A DNA stretch of 64,000 bases from Glycomyces xiaoerkulensis (GTDB lineage Bacteria; Actinomycetota; Actinomycetes; Mycobacteriales; Micromonosporaceae). The notes beneath the pieces were generated by a model. That model saw only the letters and a list, made by a program, of their open reading frames with translations, ran no database searches and had not been told where the DNA came from. Where the stretch lies: contig NZ_PGGV01000016.1 of NCBI RefSeq assembly GCF_002798405.1, positions 248,001-312,000 of the forward strand, given 5' to 3'. The position numbers and the translations under genes are program-made. The stretch's first letter is position 1. Every line of letters begins with the position of its first letter. Positions 8,056-16,280 of this stretch are shown one piece after another.

Positions 8056-9033
8056 CTACAGCAGGGTGCGCAGCCTCCCGACCGGCTGGCCGCCGCCGTA
8101 GACCTCCGGCCACGTCAGCGCCTCGACCACCGGCCCGGCCGCCTCCGGGTATTCGAATCCGGCCATCGTCGTCAGCGCCCGGAGCGCCACCGGCAACGAG
8201 GCGCGTCCGGCCCCGTCGTCGATCTTCACCGCCACGGCGCCGACCCCCGGCACCGCCACCGCATGCAGCCCCTCGGCGCCGCCCTTGGCCAGCAGGCCGG
8301 GCACCGCCGCCATCGAGCGGTGGTCGCCCCCTTCGGTGCCGTCGATGAGCATCGGGTTCGCACGCATGGCGTCGACCACGGTGCGCTCGGGCGTACCGGC
8401 CTCGGCCGCGACCAGGTGGGCGTACGCCCGGGCCAGGCCGGCCAGGGTTTCGGCCAGCACCGGCGCGCCGCAGCCGTCGACGCCGATCGCGGTCACCGAC
8501 TCGCCGCACAGTTCCTCCACGGTCGCGGTGATCCGGTCCTGCAGCGGATGGTCGGGTTCGCGGTAGGTGTCGAGGTCCCAGTCGCACGCGGCGCACGCGG
8601 CGAGCATCGCCGAATGCTTGCCCGAGCAGTTCATGTAGACCCGCCGCGCTCCGGCGCCGACAGCGACCACCGCGCGCCGGGCGGCGGGGTCGCCCGGCAG
8701 GTCGGGCGGGCATTGGAGCCGCTCCTCGCCGAGACCGGCGTGGGAGAGCACCGATTCGACCCGGGCGACGTGGAACGGTTCGCCGCGGTGGCTGGCCGCG
8801 GCGATCGCCAGGTCGGGGTCGCTGTCGGGTTTCCAGCCGGCGCGGAGCACGCCCACCGCCTGGAGCGGCTTGTTGGCCGAGCGCGCGAACACGGGGGCGT
8901 GGGCATCGCCGATCGAGCCGACCAGTCGGCCGGCCGCGTCGGTGACGGCGACGCTGCCCCGGTGGATGCTCTCGGTGAAGCCGGAGCGGACGATTTCTGC
9001 GACGGGTTCGCCGCCGCGATAGGAAGCTGCCAT
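8056..9033 (-). CDS. L-asparaginase, thermolabile Rhizobium etli type
   Basis: Hydrolyses L-asparagine to aspartate and ammonia. The 325-residue protein belongs to the family distinct from E. coli AnsA/AnsB. It shows the SxxK motif (RSANKPLQ), the second Ser motif (ASHRGE), the Cys/Lys pair in NCSGKHSAMLA and a second Cys in DGCGAPV; in R. etli enzymes these Cys/Lys residues form the metal-binding active site. Length is typical. ATG 9033 is the first start matching the family N-terminus (AEIVRSGFTESIHRG). It is divergent from the DUF1877 gene with about 140 bp between. No signal peptide is seen, so it is cytoplasmic. Confidence 0.9.
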   Translation of the reverse strand: MAASYRGGEPVAEIVRSGFTESIHRGSVAVTDAAGRLVGSIGDAHAPVFARSANKPLQAVGVLRAGWKPDSDPDLAIAAASHRGEPFHVARVESVLSHAGLGEERLQCPPDLPGDPAARRAVVAVGAGARRVYMNCSGKHSAMLAACAACDWDLDTYREPDHPLQDRITATVEELCGESVTAIGVDGCGAPVLAETLAGLARAYAHLVAAEAGTPERTVVDAMRANPMLIDGTEGGDHRSMAAVPGLLAKGGAEGLHAVAVPGVGAVAVKIDDGAGRASLPVALRALTTMAGFEYPEAAGPVVEALTWPEVYGGGQPVGRLRTLL

Positions 9034-9177
9034 ACCGCGGAGACTAGCCTCGCGCGCGTTCGCTCGCCGCCCGATCGCGGACGATGAGACGCGTCCGGCT
9101 TCGCGGCGGGACCGTCGGACCTCGCCGATACGGTCGTCCGCGCCGGATTCGGAACCCGACGAACAGGAGCATCCGCC

Positions 9178-9645
9178 GTGGGACAGGTCATCTCGTTCAT
9201 CAAGGTCACCCCCGAGGAGCTCGACCGCGCCGAGGCCGATCCAGAGTTCGCCGAGCGCCTGCTGGAGGACGAGAACCGCGCCGAGGCCGATCCCGACGGT
9301 TATCTCGACAAGGCGTGGGCCGGGATCGAATACCTGTTGGACGGGGCCGGCTTCGGCCTCGAGTTCCTCATGGACGGGGGCCTCATCGATGAGGAGGGCA
9401 CGATGTTCTCGTGGCCGCCGGAGTCGGTGCGGGAACTGTCCGAGCGGTTCGGGAAGCTGCCGTTCGAGCGGCTGTCCGCCCACTTCGACCCCGAAGCGAT
9501 GACGTCCGCCGAGGTCTACCCCGGCGTCTGGGGCGACGACGGGGACGACCTGGCCTATCTGGAGTCCTACTACGCCGGTCTGGTGGCGTTCTTCGAGGAC
9601 GCGGCCGCCTCGGAGTCGGCCGCGGTCATGAGCTTCACGTTCTGA
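9178..9645 (+). CDS. DUF1877 (YfbM-like) family protein
   Basis: A 155-residue acidic soluble protein. It starts MGQVISFIKVTPEELDRAEAD and contains the family core KAWAGIEYLLDGAGF and the C-terminal YYAGLVAFFEDAA segment of DUF1877. GTG 9178 is preceded by AGGAG. No catalytic residues are known, and the function of the family is unresolved. It converges on ygfZ with 10 nt between stops and has no obvious functional partner nearby. Confidence 0.8.
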   Translation: MGQVISFIKVTPEELDRAEADPEFAERLLEDENRAEADPDGYLDKAWAGIEYLLDGAGFGLEFLMDGGLIDEEGTMFSWPPESVRELSERFGKLPFERLSAHFDPEAMTSAEVYPGVWGDDGDDLAYLESYYAGLVAFFEDAAASESAAVMSFTF

Positions 9646-9655
9646 GTCTCGTCGG

Positions 9656-10714
9656 TCACTGGGTCGCGATCTGGTCGCCGACGGTCAGGCGCGCCTCGGG
9701 GTCGCCCGCGACGGTGCGTTTGAGCATCGCCAGGGCGATCTGGCCGTCCTCGTAGTGCTGCACGGCCGTGCCTACGAAGCCGACCTCCTTGCCCTCCAGC
9801 GTCACCGGGGTGCGCGGGGCGGGCGGGTGCTCGTCGGTGCCGTCGAGGTGCAGCCGCACCAGCCGCCGCGGCGGCTGGCCCATGTGGTGGACCTTCGCGA
9901 CCGTTTCCTGTCCGCGGTAGCAGCCCTTGTCGAGGTGGATGGCGCCGGTCAGCCAGGCCGGGACCTCGTGCGGGACGGTGCGCTCGTCGGTGTCGGTCCC
10001 GAACCGCGGCAGGCCGGCCTGGACGCGCAGGGCGTCGAAGGCCCACGAGCCGGCGTGGACGGTGTCGGGGCCGGTGAAGTTCTCGGCGACGTCCTCGCGG
10101 CGGATCATCACGTCGTAGGTGCCTTCGCGGAGGGCGTCGGTGCGGCGGGTCCAGCCGGCGGTGTGGTCGAGCGCGGCTCCGGCGTAGACGGCGGTGGGTA
10201 CCGCCTGGAGGTCCTTGGAGGCGAACTTGGCGACCGGCACCGGCTGGCGGGCCGGCTCGGGCGCCTCGGTGGATTCGGAGTAGGTGTAGGTGAGCAGGGC
10301 CCACTCCGAGCTGACTTCGCGGATGTCGACCTCGGTGCGGAACTTCATCAGCTCCAGGAACTTCAGCAGCGGCTCGCCGGCGCCCGGCTCGGTGTCGAGC
10401 CAGGCGGTCTCGCCGTCGTCGTAGACGGCGGCGTGGTGCTCGACGCGGCCGTTGGGCGACAGGAACAGCGTCTCGGTGCCCTGGTGGGGCTCGAGGCTGG
10501 TCAGGTGCTGGGTCGACAGCGAGTGCAGCCATTCGAGGCGCACCTCGCCGCCGACGGTGATGATCTCGCGGTCGGAGCGGTCGAAGATCGCCCCGGCCCC
10601 GGCGGCCTTGCGCTGCTCGACCAGCGGGCTGCCGTAGTGGCGGGCGATGCGCCCGGCGTCGTCGGCGACCGCACCGGGCACCTCCAGCAGCGGGGACGGG
10701 GCTGTCTCGGTCAT
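9656..10714 (-). CDS. ygfZ: Folate-binding YgfZ/GcvT-like protein
   Basis: Tetrahydrofolate-dependent protein that supports repair or assembly of certain Fe-S proteins. The 352-residue protein shows the signature KGCYRGQET (about residue 255) and the GcvT-like beta-barrel C-terminus. ATG 10714 is preceded by GGAG, and its first four bases overlap the stop of the upstream fur gene (ATGA), indicating a two-gene operon with coupled translation. Together with the divergent class IV aminotransferase this matches M. tuberculosis Rv0811c-Rv0812. Confidence 0.93.
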   Translation of the reverse strand: MTETAPSPLLEVPGAVADDAGRIARHYGSPLVEQRKAAGAGAIFDRSDREIITVGGEVRLEWLHSLSTQHLTSLEPHQGTETLFLSPNGRVEHHAAVYDDGETAWLDTEPGAGEPLLKFLELMKFRTEVDIREVSSEWALLTYTYSESTEAPEPARQPVPVAKFASKDLQAVPTAVYAGAALDHTAGWTRRTDALREGTYDVMIRREDVAENFTGPDTVHAGSWAFDALRVQAGLPRFGTDTDERTVPHEVPAWLTGAIHLDKGCYRGQETVAKVHHMGQPPRRLVRLHLDGTDEHPPAPRTPVTLEGKEVGFVGTAVQHYEDGQIALAMLKRTVAGDPEARLTVGDQIATQ

Positions 10715-11151
10715 TGACGATTCTCCAAGCATTCGGCGCAGGTTCCGAACACCGCGACATGGCCGACGTCGAGGACGAAACCGGTCCGGTCGGCCACCTC
10801 CTTGCGCGCGTCCGCGAACACCGCTGGTTCGACTTCGATGATCCGCCCGCAACGGTGGCACACCAGGTGGGCGTGCCCCCGGTCGCCGGGCGGGTGGTAG
10901 GTGGGGGCGCCGTGGGAGAGGTGGGTGTGCGAGACCAGTTGGAGCTCCTCGAGCAGGTCGAGGGTGCGGTAGACGGTGGTGATGTTCACCCCGTCGACGT
11001 GGTCCCTGACGCGTTCGTGGATCTGCTCTGGCGTCGCGTGCCCGAGCTCGTGCACCGCATCGAGCACGAGCTGCCGCTGCGCGGTCATGCGCATGCCTTT
11101 GGAGCGCAGCACCGCCGCCAGTTCGGTATCTGACTCGGCTTCGGTGGGCAT
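10711..11151 (-). CDS. Fur family metalloregulator
   Basis: Metal-responsive DNA-binding repressor of 146 residues. The winged helix (MTAQRQLVLDAVHELGHATPEQI, then VNITTVYRTLDLLEELQLV) is followed by the His-rich hinge GHAHLVCHRCG and a second Cys pair CAEC, giving the structural Zn site. ATG 11151 is preferred over an upstream in-frame ATG at 11196 that would collide with the divergent gene; it has no Shine-Dalgarno sequence and may be leaderless. Which metal it senses (Fe, Zn or Ni, as in Streptomyces Nur) cannot be told from sequence alone. It is coupled to ygfZ. Confidence 0.92.
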   Translation of the reverse strand: MPTEAESDTELAAVLRSKGMRMTAQRQLVLDAVHELGHATPEQIHERVRDHVDGVNITTVYRTLDLLEELQLVSHTHLSHGAPTYHPPGDRGHAHLVCHRCGRIIEVEPAVFADARKEVADRTGFVLDVGHVAVFGTCAECLENRQ

Positions 11152-11189
11152 GGGTGAATCGTACTTCGCGCCGGGAGGAGAATGACTCC

Positions 11190-12044
11190 ATGGCAATGGT
11201 TACTGCAGTACTGCACCGAGGAGTCGTCGACTCCGACGAGCCGATCCTGTGCGCCGACGATCTGGGCGTGCTCCGCGGCGACGGGGTGTTCGAGACGATC
11301 AACGTCCGGGACGGGCGGGCGTTCCTGCTCGACCGGCACCTGGCGCGCATGGTGAATTCGGCGCGCCGGATGGAGTTCGAGCTGCCGCCGGCCGAGGAGC
11401 TGGCGGCCTTGGCCGAGCGGGCGCTGGAGGCGTGGCGCGAGCGCTCGGCCGGAGAGGGCGCGCTGCGCCTGGTCGCTACCCGCGGGCGGGAGCACGGCGG
11501 CCCGCCGACGGTGTTCGCGACGATCGATCCGGTGCCGCGGGAGCGGACCCTGCCGCGGCGGGACGGACTGAGGGTGGTCACGGCTTCGCTGGGGGTGGAC
11601 GCCGACGCGCGGGGCAGAGCCCCGTGGCTTCTAGGCGGGGTCAAGGCGCTGTCGTACGCGACGCAGATGGCGGTCGGCCGCTGGGCCAAGTCGCAGGGTG
11701 CCGACGATGCGCTGTGGGTCTCGGCCGACGGCTACGCGCTGGAGGGGCCGACCTCCTCGCTGCTGTGGCTGGAGGGCGACACGCTGTGCACCACGGATCT
11801 GTCCAGCGGCGTCCTGCCGGGGACGACGAGCGCGTTCCTGCTGGACAACGCGCCGAAGGCGGGGCTGCGGACTGCGGAGCGACTGATCACGGCGGCCGAG
11901 CTCAAGCGGGTCGAGGCGGCGTGGCTGAGCTCGTCGGTCCGTGGTGTGGCGTTTATCACAACAATCGATGGGGCGGCTCTTGATCAACGCCCGGACATCA
12001 CGGCTGAGCTGCACAAACTCGCCGGATTCGAGGTGCCTTCGTAA
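11190..12044 (+). CDS. Class IV PLP aminotransferase, probable 4-amino-4-deoxychorismate lyase
   Basis: Fold-type IV PLP enzyme of 284 residues. The cofactor Lys lies in GGVKALSYATQM, followed by SADGYALEGPTSSLLWLEGD and GVLPGTTSAFLL, the phosphate-binding and substrate loops shared by D-amino acid/branched-chain aminotransferases and PabC. ATG 11190 is preceded by GGGAGGAG. Divergent placement from fur-ygfZ mirrors Rv0812/Rv0811c. ADCL, which makes p-aminobenzoate for folate, is therefore the best guess, since YgfZ is also folate-linked. A general aminotransferase remains possible. Confidence 0.85.
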   Translation: MAMVTAVLHRGVVDSDEPILCADDLGVLRGDGVFETINVRDGRAFLLDRHLARMVNSARRMEFELPPAEELAALAERALEAWRERSAGEGALRLVATRGREHGGPPTVFATIDPVPRERTLPRRDGLRVVTASLGVDADARGRAPWLLGGVKALSYATQMAVGRWAKSQGADDALWVSADGYALEGPTSSLLWLEGDTLCTTDLSSGVLPGTTSAFLLDNAPKAGLRTAERLITAAELKRVEAAWLSSSVRGVAFITTIDGAALDQRPDITAELHKLAGFEVPS

Positions 12045-12241
12045 CGGTTCGGCATCGATTCCCAGGGTTTTCTCAGCCTCGCCACAGGCCGTACTCAGAG
12101 ACGGTCCTCATAGTAAAAATCGTTCCGGTCACGCCGACAAGCCGAACAGATGGACATGGGCAGTCTTCTGGGAGGCACGGAACAATCCGGGGGCACATAA
12201 CCGGTCAGGGCAATCGGGCACAGCCCGACCGGTGCCAATGA
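12045..12241. other. Intergenic stretch with weak small reading frame
   Basis: About 300 bp lie between the aminotransferase and the GlcD-type gene, which converge here. The right part holds two hairpins (listed separately). A minus-strand frame (12095-12307) ends with a Cys-x-x-Cys, FYYEDR tail, but its 5' part runs through both hairpins and it has no convincing ribosome-binding site. I do not call it a gene. Confidence 0.4.
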
Positions 12242-12262
12242 AAAGTGGAGCTCCTCCACTTT
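12242..12262. terminator. Bidirectional hairpin terminator
   Basis: AAAGTGGAG (12242-12250) and CTCCACTTT (12254-12262) form a 9-bp stem with a 3-nt loop. A/T runs flank both sides, so it can act for the aminotransferase (plus) and for the GlcD-type gene (minus). Confidence 0.75.
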
Positions 12263-12265
12263 ATC

Positions 12266-12299
12266 GGGGCCGCAGTGAATGGGCAAGCACTGCGGCCCC
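12266..12299. terminator. Second hairpin between convergent genes
   Basis: Perfect 12-bp stem, GGGGCCGCAGTG (12266-12277) and CACTGCGGCCCC (12288-12299), with a 10-nt loop, followed by ATTAT on the plus strand. It stands in tandem with the preceding hairpin; the pair insulates two convergent transcripts. Confidence 0.8.
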
Positions 12300-12348
12300 A
12301 TTATCATGTAACGGAATCGCTACGGATCGGTATAGGGCCTTCGGCTCG

Positions 12349-13719
12349 TCAGCCGGCCAGAATCTTTCCCGGGTTCAGGATCCCCAGCGGATCGAATGCG
12401 GCCTTGATGCGGCGCTGCGCCGCCAGGTTCACCGGGTCGACTTCCCTCTCGAGCCATTCGCGCTTGAGCGTCCCGACCCCGTGCTCGCCGGTGACGGTGC
12501 CGCCCAGCCCCAGGGCCAGCTCCAGGATCTCGTCGAAGGCGGCCCGGCCCGCCGCCACCGAGTCCCCGTCGTCCGCGTCGACCACGATATTGGGATGGAG
12601 ATTCCCGTCACCGGCGTGTGCGATCACCCCGATGACGACGCCGTGCCGCTCCGAGGCGGCCTGGATCCCATCGAGGGCCTCGGCCAACCGCGAGCGCGGC
12701 ACCGCCACGTCGTCGACCAGGACCGTCCCGAGCCGCTCCATCGCGTGGAGGGCCTGGCGCCGGGACTCCAGCAGTGCGTCGGCCTCGGCGGCGTCGGTCG
12801 CCCGGAAGACCTCGGCGGCCCCGGCGCCGCCGCAGAGCCGCTCGATCTCGGCCAGTTCGAGGTTCGGGTCGGCGTCGGCGGCCACCAGCAGCAGGGCGGC
12901 CGCGTCGGTCGGCAGCCCCATCGGGCGCAGGTCCTCCAGGGCCCGCAGGTGGACGTTGTCGATCAGCTCCAGCAGGCTCGGCTGGGCTCCGGCGGCCATG
13001 ATCGCGGTGACCGCGCGGCCGGCGGCGGCGGTGGTGTCGAAGACGGCGGCCAGGGTCAGCCGGTCGGGCGGGATCGGGGAGAGCTTGACGGTGGCCTCGG
13101 TGATGACCCCGAGCGTGCCCTCGGAGCCGCAGAACAGGTGCACCAGGTCGTAGCCGGCGACGCCCTTGGCGGTGCGCCGCCCGCACCGCATGATCTCGCC
13201 GGAGGCCAGCACCACCTCCAGGCCGAGGACGTATTCGGCGGTGACGCCGTACTTGACGCAGCAGATGCCGCCGGCGGCGGTGGCGATGTTGCCGCCGATC
13301 GTGGAGATCCGCCAGGAGCTCGGGTCGGGGGCGTAGCGCAGGCCGTGCTCGGCGGCGGCGGCCGAGATCTCGGCGTTGTGGACGCCCGGCTGGCACACCG
13401 CGATCCGGTTGACCGGGTCGATCGACAGGATCGAGTCCATGGGTGAGAGGTCGAGCAGGATCGCCCCGTCGACGGCGGTGGCCGAACCGGCCAGGCCGGT
13501 GCGCGCGCCCTGGGGGACCACGGGCACGGCCCGCTCGGCGGCGACGCGCAGGACCGCGGCGACCTCTTCGGTGGAGCGGGCGCGGATCAGTGCGGCGGCG
13601 CGGCCGGGCTCGACGAGGCGGGCGTGGTCGACCGAGTGCGCGGCGATGACGTCGGCGTCGGTGACCGGGGTGAGCCCGGTGTCGGACAGCGCGGAGAAAA
13701 GCTCGCTCATAGCGAGCAT
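12349..13719 (-). CDS. FAD-linked glycolate/D-lactate dehydrogenase (GlcD/Dld type)
   Basis: Flavoprotein oxidising a 2-hydroxy acid (glycolate or D-lactate) to the 2-keto acid. The 456 residues cover the PCMH FAD domain (PQGARTGLAGSA, GGNIATAAGGICCVKYGV) and the C-terminal cap with AHAGDGNLHPN and GEHGVGTLKREWL. Length is normal for a stand-alone enzyme; no GlcE/GlcF partner is adjacent. ATG 13719 (or 13710, four codons in) directly follows a 22-bp palindrome that shares 14 bp with the operator at gntR near 38980. Regulation by that FCD regulator, and thus a role in lactate use, is inferred. D-lactate seems the more fitting substrate from this link, but glycolate is not excluded. Confidence 0.9.
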   Translation of the reverse strand: MLAMSELFSALSDTGLTPVTDADVIAAHSVDHARLVEPGRAAALIRARSTEEVAAVLRVAAERAVPVVPQGARTGLAGSATAVDGAILLDLSPMDSILSIDPVNRIAVCQPGVHNAEISAAAAEHGLRYAPDPSSWRISTIGGNIATAAGGICCVKYGVTAEYVLGLEVVLASGEIMRCGRRTAKGVAGYDLVHLFCGSEGTLGVITEATVKLSPIPPDRLTLAAVFDTTAAAGRAVTAIMAAGAQPSLLELIDNVHLRALEDLRPMGLPTDAAALLLVAADADPNLELAEIERLCGGAGAAEVFRATDAAEADALLESRRQALHAMERLGTVLVDDVAVPRSRLAEALDGIQAASERHGVVIGVIAHAGDGNLHPNIVVDADDGDSVAAGRAAFDEILELALGLGGTVTGEHGVGTLKREWLEREVDPVNLAAQRRIKAAFDPLGILNPGKILAG

Positions 13720-13741
13720 CCTATATCCTATAGGATATAGG
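13720..13741. promoter_or_regulatory. 22-bp palindromic operator of the GlcD-type gene
   Basis: A perfect 22-bp palindrome touches the start codon at 13719. Its core ATCCTATAGGATAT (13725-13738) is identical to 38976-38989 at the gntR/fucose promoter. On the minus strand a TAGGAT -10-like box lies inside it, five bases before the ATG, so a bound repressor would cover the promoter of a near-leaderless message. Confidence 0.8.
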
Positions 13742-13756
13742 GCCCAGGGTTCGCGG

Positions 13757-14722
13757 TCAGGCGTACGGGTCGGTGTCGATGACCTCTCGCGCGATCCGGG
13801 CGAGGTCCTCGGTCAGGGCGATCCCGGCCTCCTCGGAGGCCGAGCCTCCGGTGAGGACGGCGATGCTGACCGGCTCCTCCGATTCGCCCTCGATGATGCC
13901 GACCGAGTTGACGAGCCATTCGCCGCCCAGGTCCGTGCGGGTGTCCCAGCCGTTCTTCATCCACACCGTCTCGCCCGCTTCGGCCGCGGCGCTGACGCCC
14001 CAGTCCTGGAAGTCGGCCAGGTCGCCCATGAGGCCGCGCGCCAGCTCCGCCTGCGCCTCGCTGAGCACGCCTTCGTAGAGCGCGAAGTCGAGGATCAGAA
14101 GCTGGTCGGCGGCGGTGGTCTGGGTCAGGCCCCAGCGCTCGGTCGTGTGCGGCTCGGTGCCGGGCAGACCCAGCAGCTCGTGCGCCTCCCGCATCGTGGC
14201 GTGCCCGTCGAGGATGCCGAACAGGATGCTGTTGGTGGCCTCGTTGTCGGACTCCTTGATCATCCGCTCCGCCTCGCCGATGACCCAGTCCGGGATCGCC
14301 TCCACCGTCTCGTAGTGCCGCAGCAGCATGATCAGGATCTCGACCTTGACGATCGAGGCGGTGTCGTGCTGCTCGTCCCCGTTGTAGCCGAGCTCGAACT
14401 CGCCGTCGCCGACCGCGACCGACACGTACAGGTTCTGGTCCTCGATCTCGGACAGGTAGTCCTCGACGGCCTCGTCGAGCGCCGCCTGCAACTGGTCCTG
14501 CGCGGCCGCGTGCTGCTCGCCCGGGTCCGGGCGCAGCGAGGAGTCGGCGAGCTCGGACTCGCCGACCTGCGATCCCGGGAGCTCTTCCTTCGCGGCGCCG
14601 GCGACGCCCGCGTCCTCGGAGGAGAAGTCGCCCACATAGATGACCGCGGCGACGAGGACGGCGAGCGCCGGGACGGCTAGGAAGGGCCAAAGCCGCCGCG
14701 AGGATTTCGGCTTGGTGGTCAC
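13757..14722 (-). CDS. Class A beta-lactamase-fold serine hydrolase, membrane-anchored
   Basis: 321 residues. An N-terminal helix (about 11-30) acts as an uncleaved anchor, followed by a Ser/Asp-rich linker and a penicillin-recognising domain. Motifs: SIVK (Ser 123, Lys 126), SDN (158-160) and KNG in place of KTG near the C-terminus. No clear class A omega-loop ExxLN motif is evident, so true beta-lactamase activity is doubtful; this family is common in actinomycetes and may act on the cell wall or be a divergent hydrolase. The start is GTG 14722; no strong ribosome-binding site is present. Confidence 0.82.
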   Translation of the reverse strand: MTTKPKSSRRLWPFLAVPALAVLVAAVIYVGDFSSEDAGVAGAAKEELPGSQVGESELADSSLRPDPGEQHAAAQDQLQAALDEAVEDYLSEIEDQNLYVSVAVGDGEFELGYNGDEQHDTASIVKVEILIMLLRHYETVEAIPDWVIGEAERMIKESDNEATNSILFGILDGHATMREAHELLGLPGTEPHTTERWGLTQTTAADQLLILDFALYEGVLSEAQAELARGLMGDLADFQDWGVSAAAEAGETVWMKNGWDTRTDLGGEWLVNSVGIIEGESEEPVSIAVLTGGSASEEAGIALTEDLARIAREVIDTDPYA

Positions 14723-14903
14723 TGTGGGGTACCTGACTTTTGACTGGGGAGGACTGATGACACCGGACTCCGGACCACGCTAAAGCAGGAGGTCTTTCGG
14801 CGACAAGCCGGGTCTGTGCCAATTTACGACCGCGAGGGTGATGACGCGAAGGGCCCCGGCGGTAACACTTGAATAACGCTACACGCGCCGGCGTACGAAA
14901 CGC

Positions 14904-14940
14904 CCGCCGCAGCGGGCCGGATCAACGCCCGCTGCGGCGG
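14904..14940. terminator. Strong hairpin between surface-protein and hydrolase genes
   Basis: Perfect 14-bp stem, CCGCCGCAGCGGGC (14904-14917) and GCCCGCTGCGGCGG (14927-14940), with a 9-nt loop and no T-tract. It lies downstream of the minus-strand surface protein and could end its transcript. Confidence 0.65.
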
Positions 14941-14950
14941 CCGAGGGGGA

Positions 14951-15033
14951 CCGTGAGGCACTGACCAGGGCTCTCGGTGTGGGACCTGGGGAGGAAATGA
15001 CCACCGCGACAGCCCGGGATCAGTGCCTCACGG
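14951..15033. repeat. 83-bp inverted repeat element
   Basis: Perfect 14-bp terminal arms, CCGTGAGGCACTGA (14951-14964) and TCAGTGCCTCACGG (15020-15033). The pairing continues inward with CCAGGGCT against AGCCCGGG (one mismatch, one bulge), so about 22 bp of stem enclose a spacer of under 40 nt. It lies in a 370-bp non-coding stretch together with two other palindromes. It could be a processed RNA structure, a MITE-like element or a compound terminator. Confidence 0.6.
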
Positions 15034-15045
15034 AGACACCGCCGC

Positions 15046-15069
15046 GCGGCGCCGGGGCCCCGGCGCCGC
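15046..15069. terminator. 24-bp GC palindrome after surface-protein gene
   Basis: A continuous 24-bp palindrome of only G and C lies 21 nt beyond the stop of the minus-strand surface protein. It would form a very stable stem with little loop; a role in termination or 3'-end stability is likely. Confidence 0.55.
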
Positions 15070-15089
15070 CGGGATCGCCGACCGGGAGG

Positions 15090-16058
15090 TCATGCCGCCG
15101 CCCGCTGCTTGAGAATGGTGCGCATCGCCGCGGCGGCGACGCCCACCAGGCAGACGATCGCCACCAGCGCGAGCAGCCCGCTCGCGCCGTCCGAGACCGC
15201 CTCGGCGTCGACCGCGGCCACCTCGTCGCTCGCCGGGGTGAAACCGCCGTCGACGCCCGCCTCGTCGCCTTCGGAGGGGGCGAACGCGTCCACCTCGGAC
15301 TCGTCCTGCTCGGTCTGCTCTTCCCGCTCGTCTTCGCCGTCCTCGCCGTCCTCGGCCTCGCGCCCGGTCTGGTCGCTCTGATCGCCGCGGAGGTCGGGAC
15401 CCTCGCCCCGCCGGTCGGACTGTTCGGCGTCCGCCTCGGAGCCCGAAGGCCCGTCCGAGCCGGAATCGGCGCCCGGGTCGGGCAGTTGACCGGTCGAGTC
15501 GCCGTCGCCCTCGGGCCGGTCGGACTCGTCCTCGTCCGCCGGGGCCGCCACGACGTTCACCTGCGCGGAGTCGTACTCGGCGAACAGGCCGGGGCAGTCG
15601 GGGACCATCGCGACCTCGACCGACCGGTTCATGACGAACTGCTCGGTCGAGTCCGCGCCGACCTCGTAGACACTGTCGCCTACGTGGAGCTCGGCGCCGA
15701 CGCCGAGGTCGTTGCGGTAGCTCACCCGCGAGCCCTCGGTGACGGTGATCTCCTCGGAGTCGGGCTGCGAGCTGGGGCCGACCAGGCTGAGCGTGCCGCA
15801 GCCGCCGCTGAATGCGATCTCCCCGCTCGAGGAGGCCTCGGGTTCATCGGCGGTCGCCATGCTCACGCCGGCCGCGCCGCCGACGGCGAGCATCGAGGCG
15901 GCCGACAGCGCCGCCAGGCGCGACCGGCGGCGCCGGGACCGGCGTTCCATCGCCGACCGCGACGAAGGGCCGATGCGCCCGTCGCCCACCGGATAGGGCA
16001 GCGGCGGACGCGCCTCAGCTCGCGACGACTCCCCCGGCTTCGTGGTGTGTCTTCCCAT
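15090..16058 (-). CDS. Secreted, C-terminally anchored surface protein of unknown function
   Basis: 322 residues from ATG 16058 (GGAGAG upstream). A long basic N-region (RRSRRRRSR) precedes a signal helix ending near ATADEPEA. Next comes a beta-rich domain of about 95 residues (GEIAFSGGCGTLSLVG, ITVTEGSRVSYRND, EVAMVPDCPG) with two Cys and spacing reminiscent of a cupredoxin-like fold. A highly acidic Asp/Glu/Ser/Gly linker of about 110 residues reaches a C-terminal membrane helix (SGLLALVAIVCLVGVAAAA) and a basic tail. There is no LPxTG motif, so anchoring is by the helix rather than sortase. Function unknown. Confidence 0.75.
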   Translation of the reverse strand: MGRHTTKPGESSRAEARPPLPYPVGDGRIGPSSRSAMERRSRRRRSRLAALSAASMLAVGGAAGVSMATADEPEASSSGEIAFSGGCGTLSLVGPSSQPDSEEITVTEGSRVSYRNDLGVGAELHVGDSVYEVGADSTEQFVMNRSVEVAMVPDCPGLFAEYDSAQVNVVAAPADEDESDRPEGDGDSTGQLPDPGADSGSDGPSGSEADAEQSDRRGEGPDLRGDQSDQTGREAEDGEDGEDEREEQTEQDESEVDAFAPSEGDEAGVDGGFTPASDEVAAVDAEAVSDGASGLLALVAIVCLVGVAAAAMRTILKQRAAA

Positions 16059-16280
16059 GCCTGCGTCTCTCCAACTGCGTATCCGGATGCGTACGGCTCC
16101 GCGGCGATCGCGGGATTCAGGTCTCAACACCGTTCAACGAGCGAGCCGGGCGGAGGTGACGGGCGGCACCGGGACTCATTGCCCGATCCGGCGCGGCGCC
16201 GACGCTTCCGAGCCGCACGTGCCGACCGACCGTAGGATGAGCCGAGACACCACTATCCGAGACGGCGAGAATCCTCCCTC

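Noticed and set aside
12095-12307. Minus-strand 70-residue frame with a CxxC and FYYEDR tail, like the start of an HNH/zinc-ribbon protein
   Set aside because: Its 5' half runs through two terminator hairpins, no ribosome-binding site is seen and nothing follows the CxxC tail, so chance is likelier.
14904-15069. Considered as a CRISPR array because of several palindromes
   Set aside because: The repeats differ in sequence and spacing; there are no regular spacers and no cas genes.
15090-16058. Sortase-anchored protein
   Set aside because: The C-terminal helix and basic tail are present but no LPxTG-like motif precedes them.
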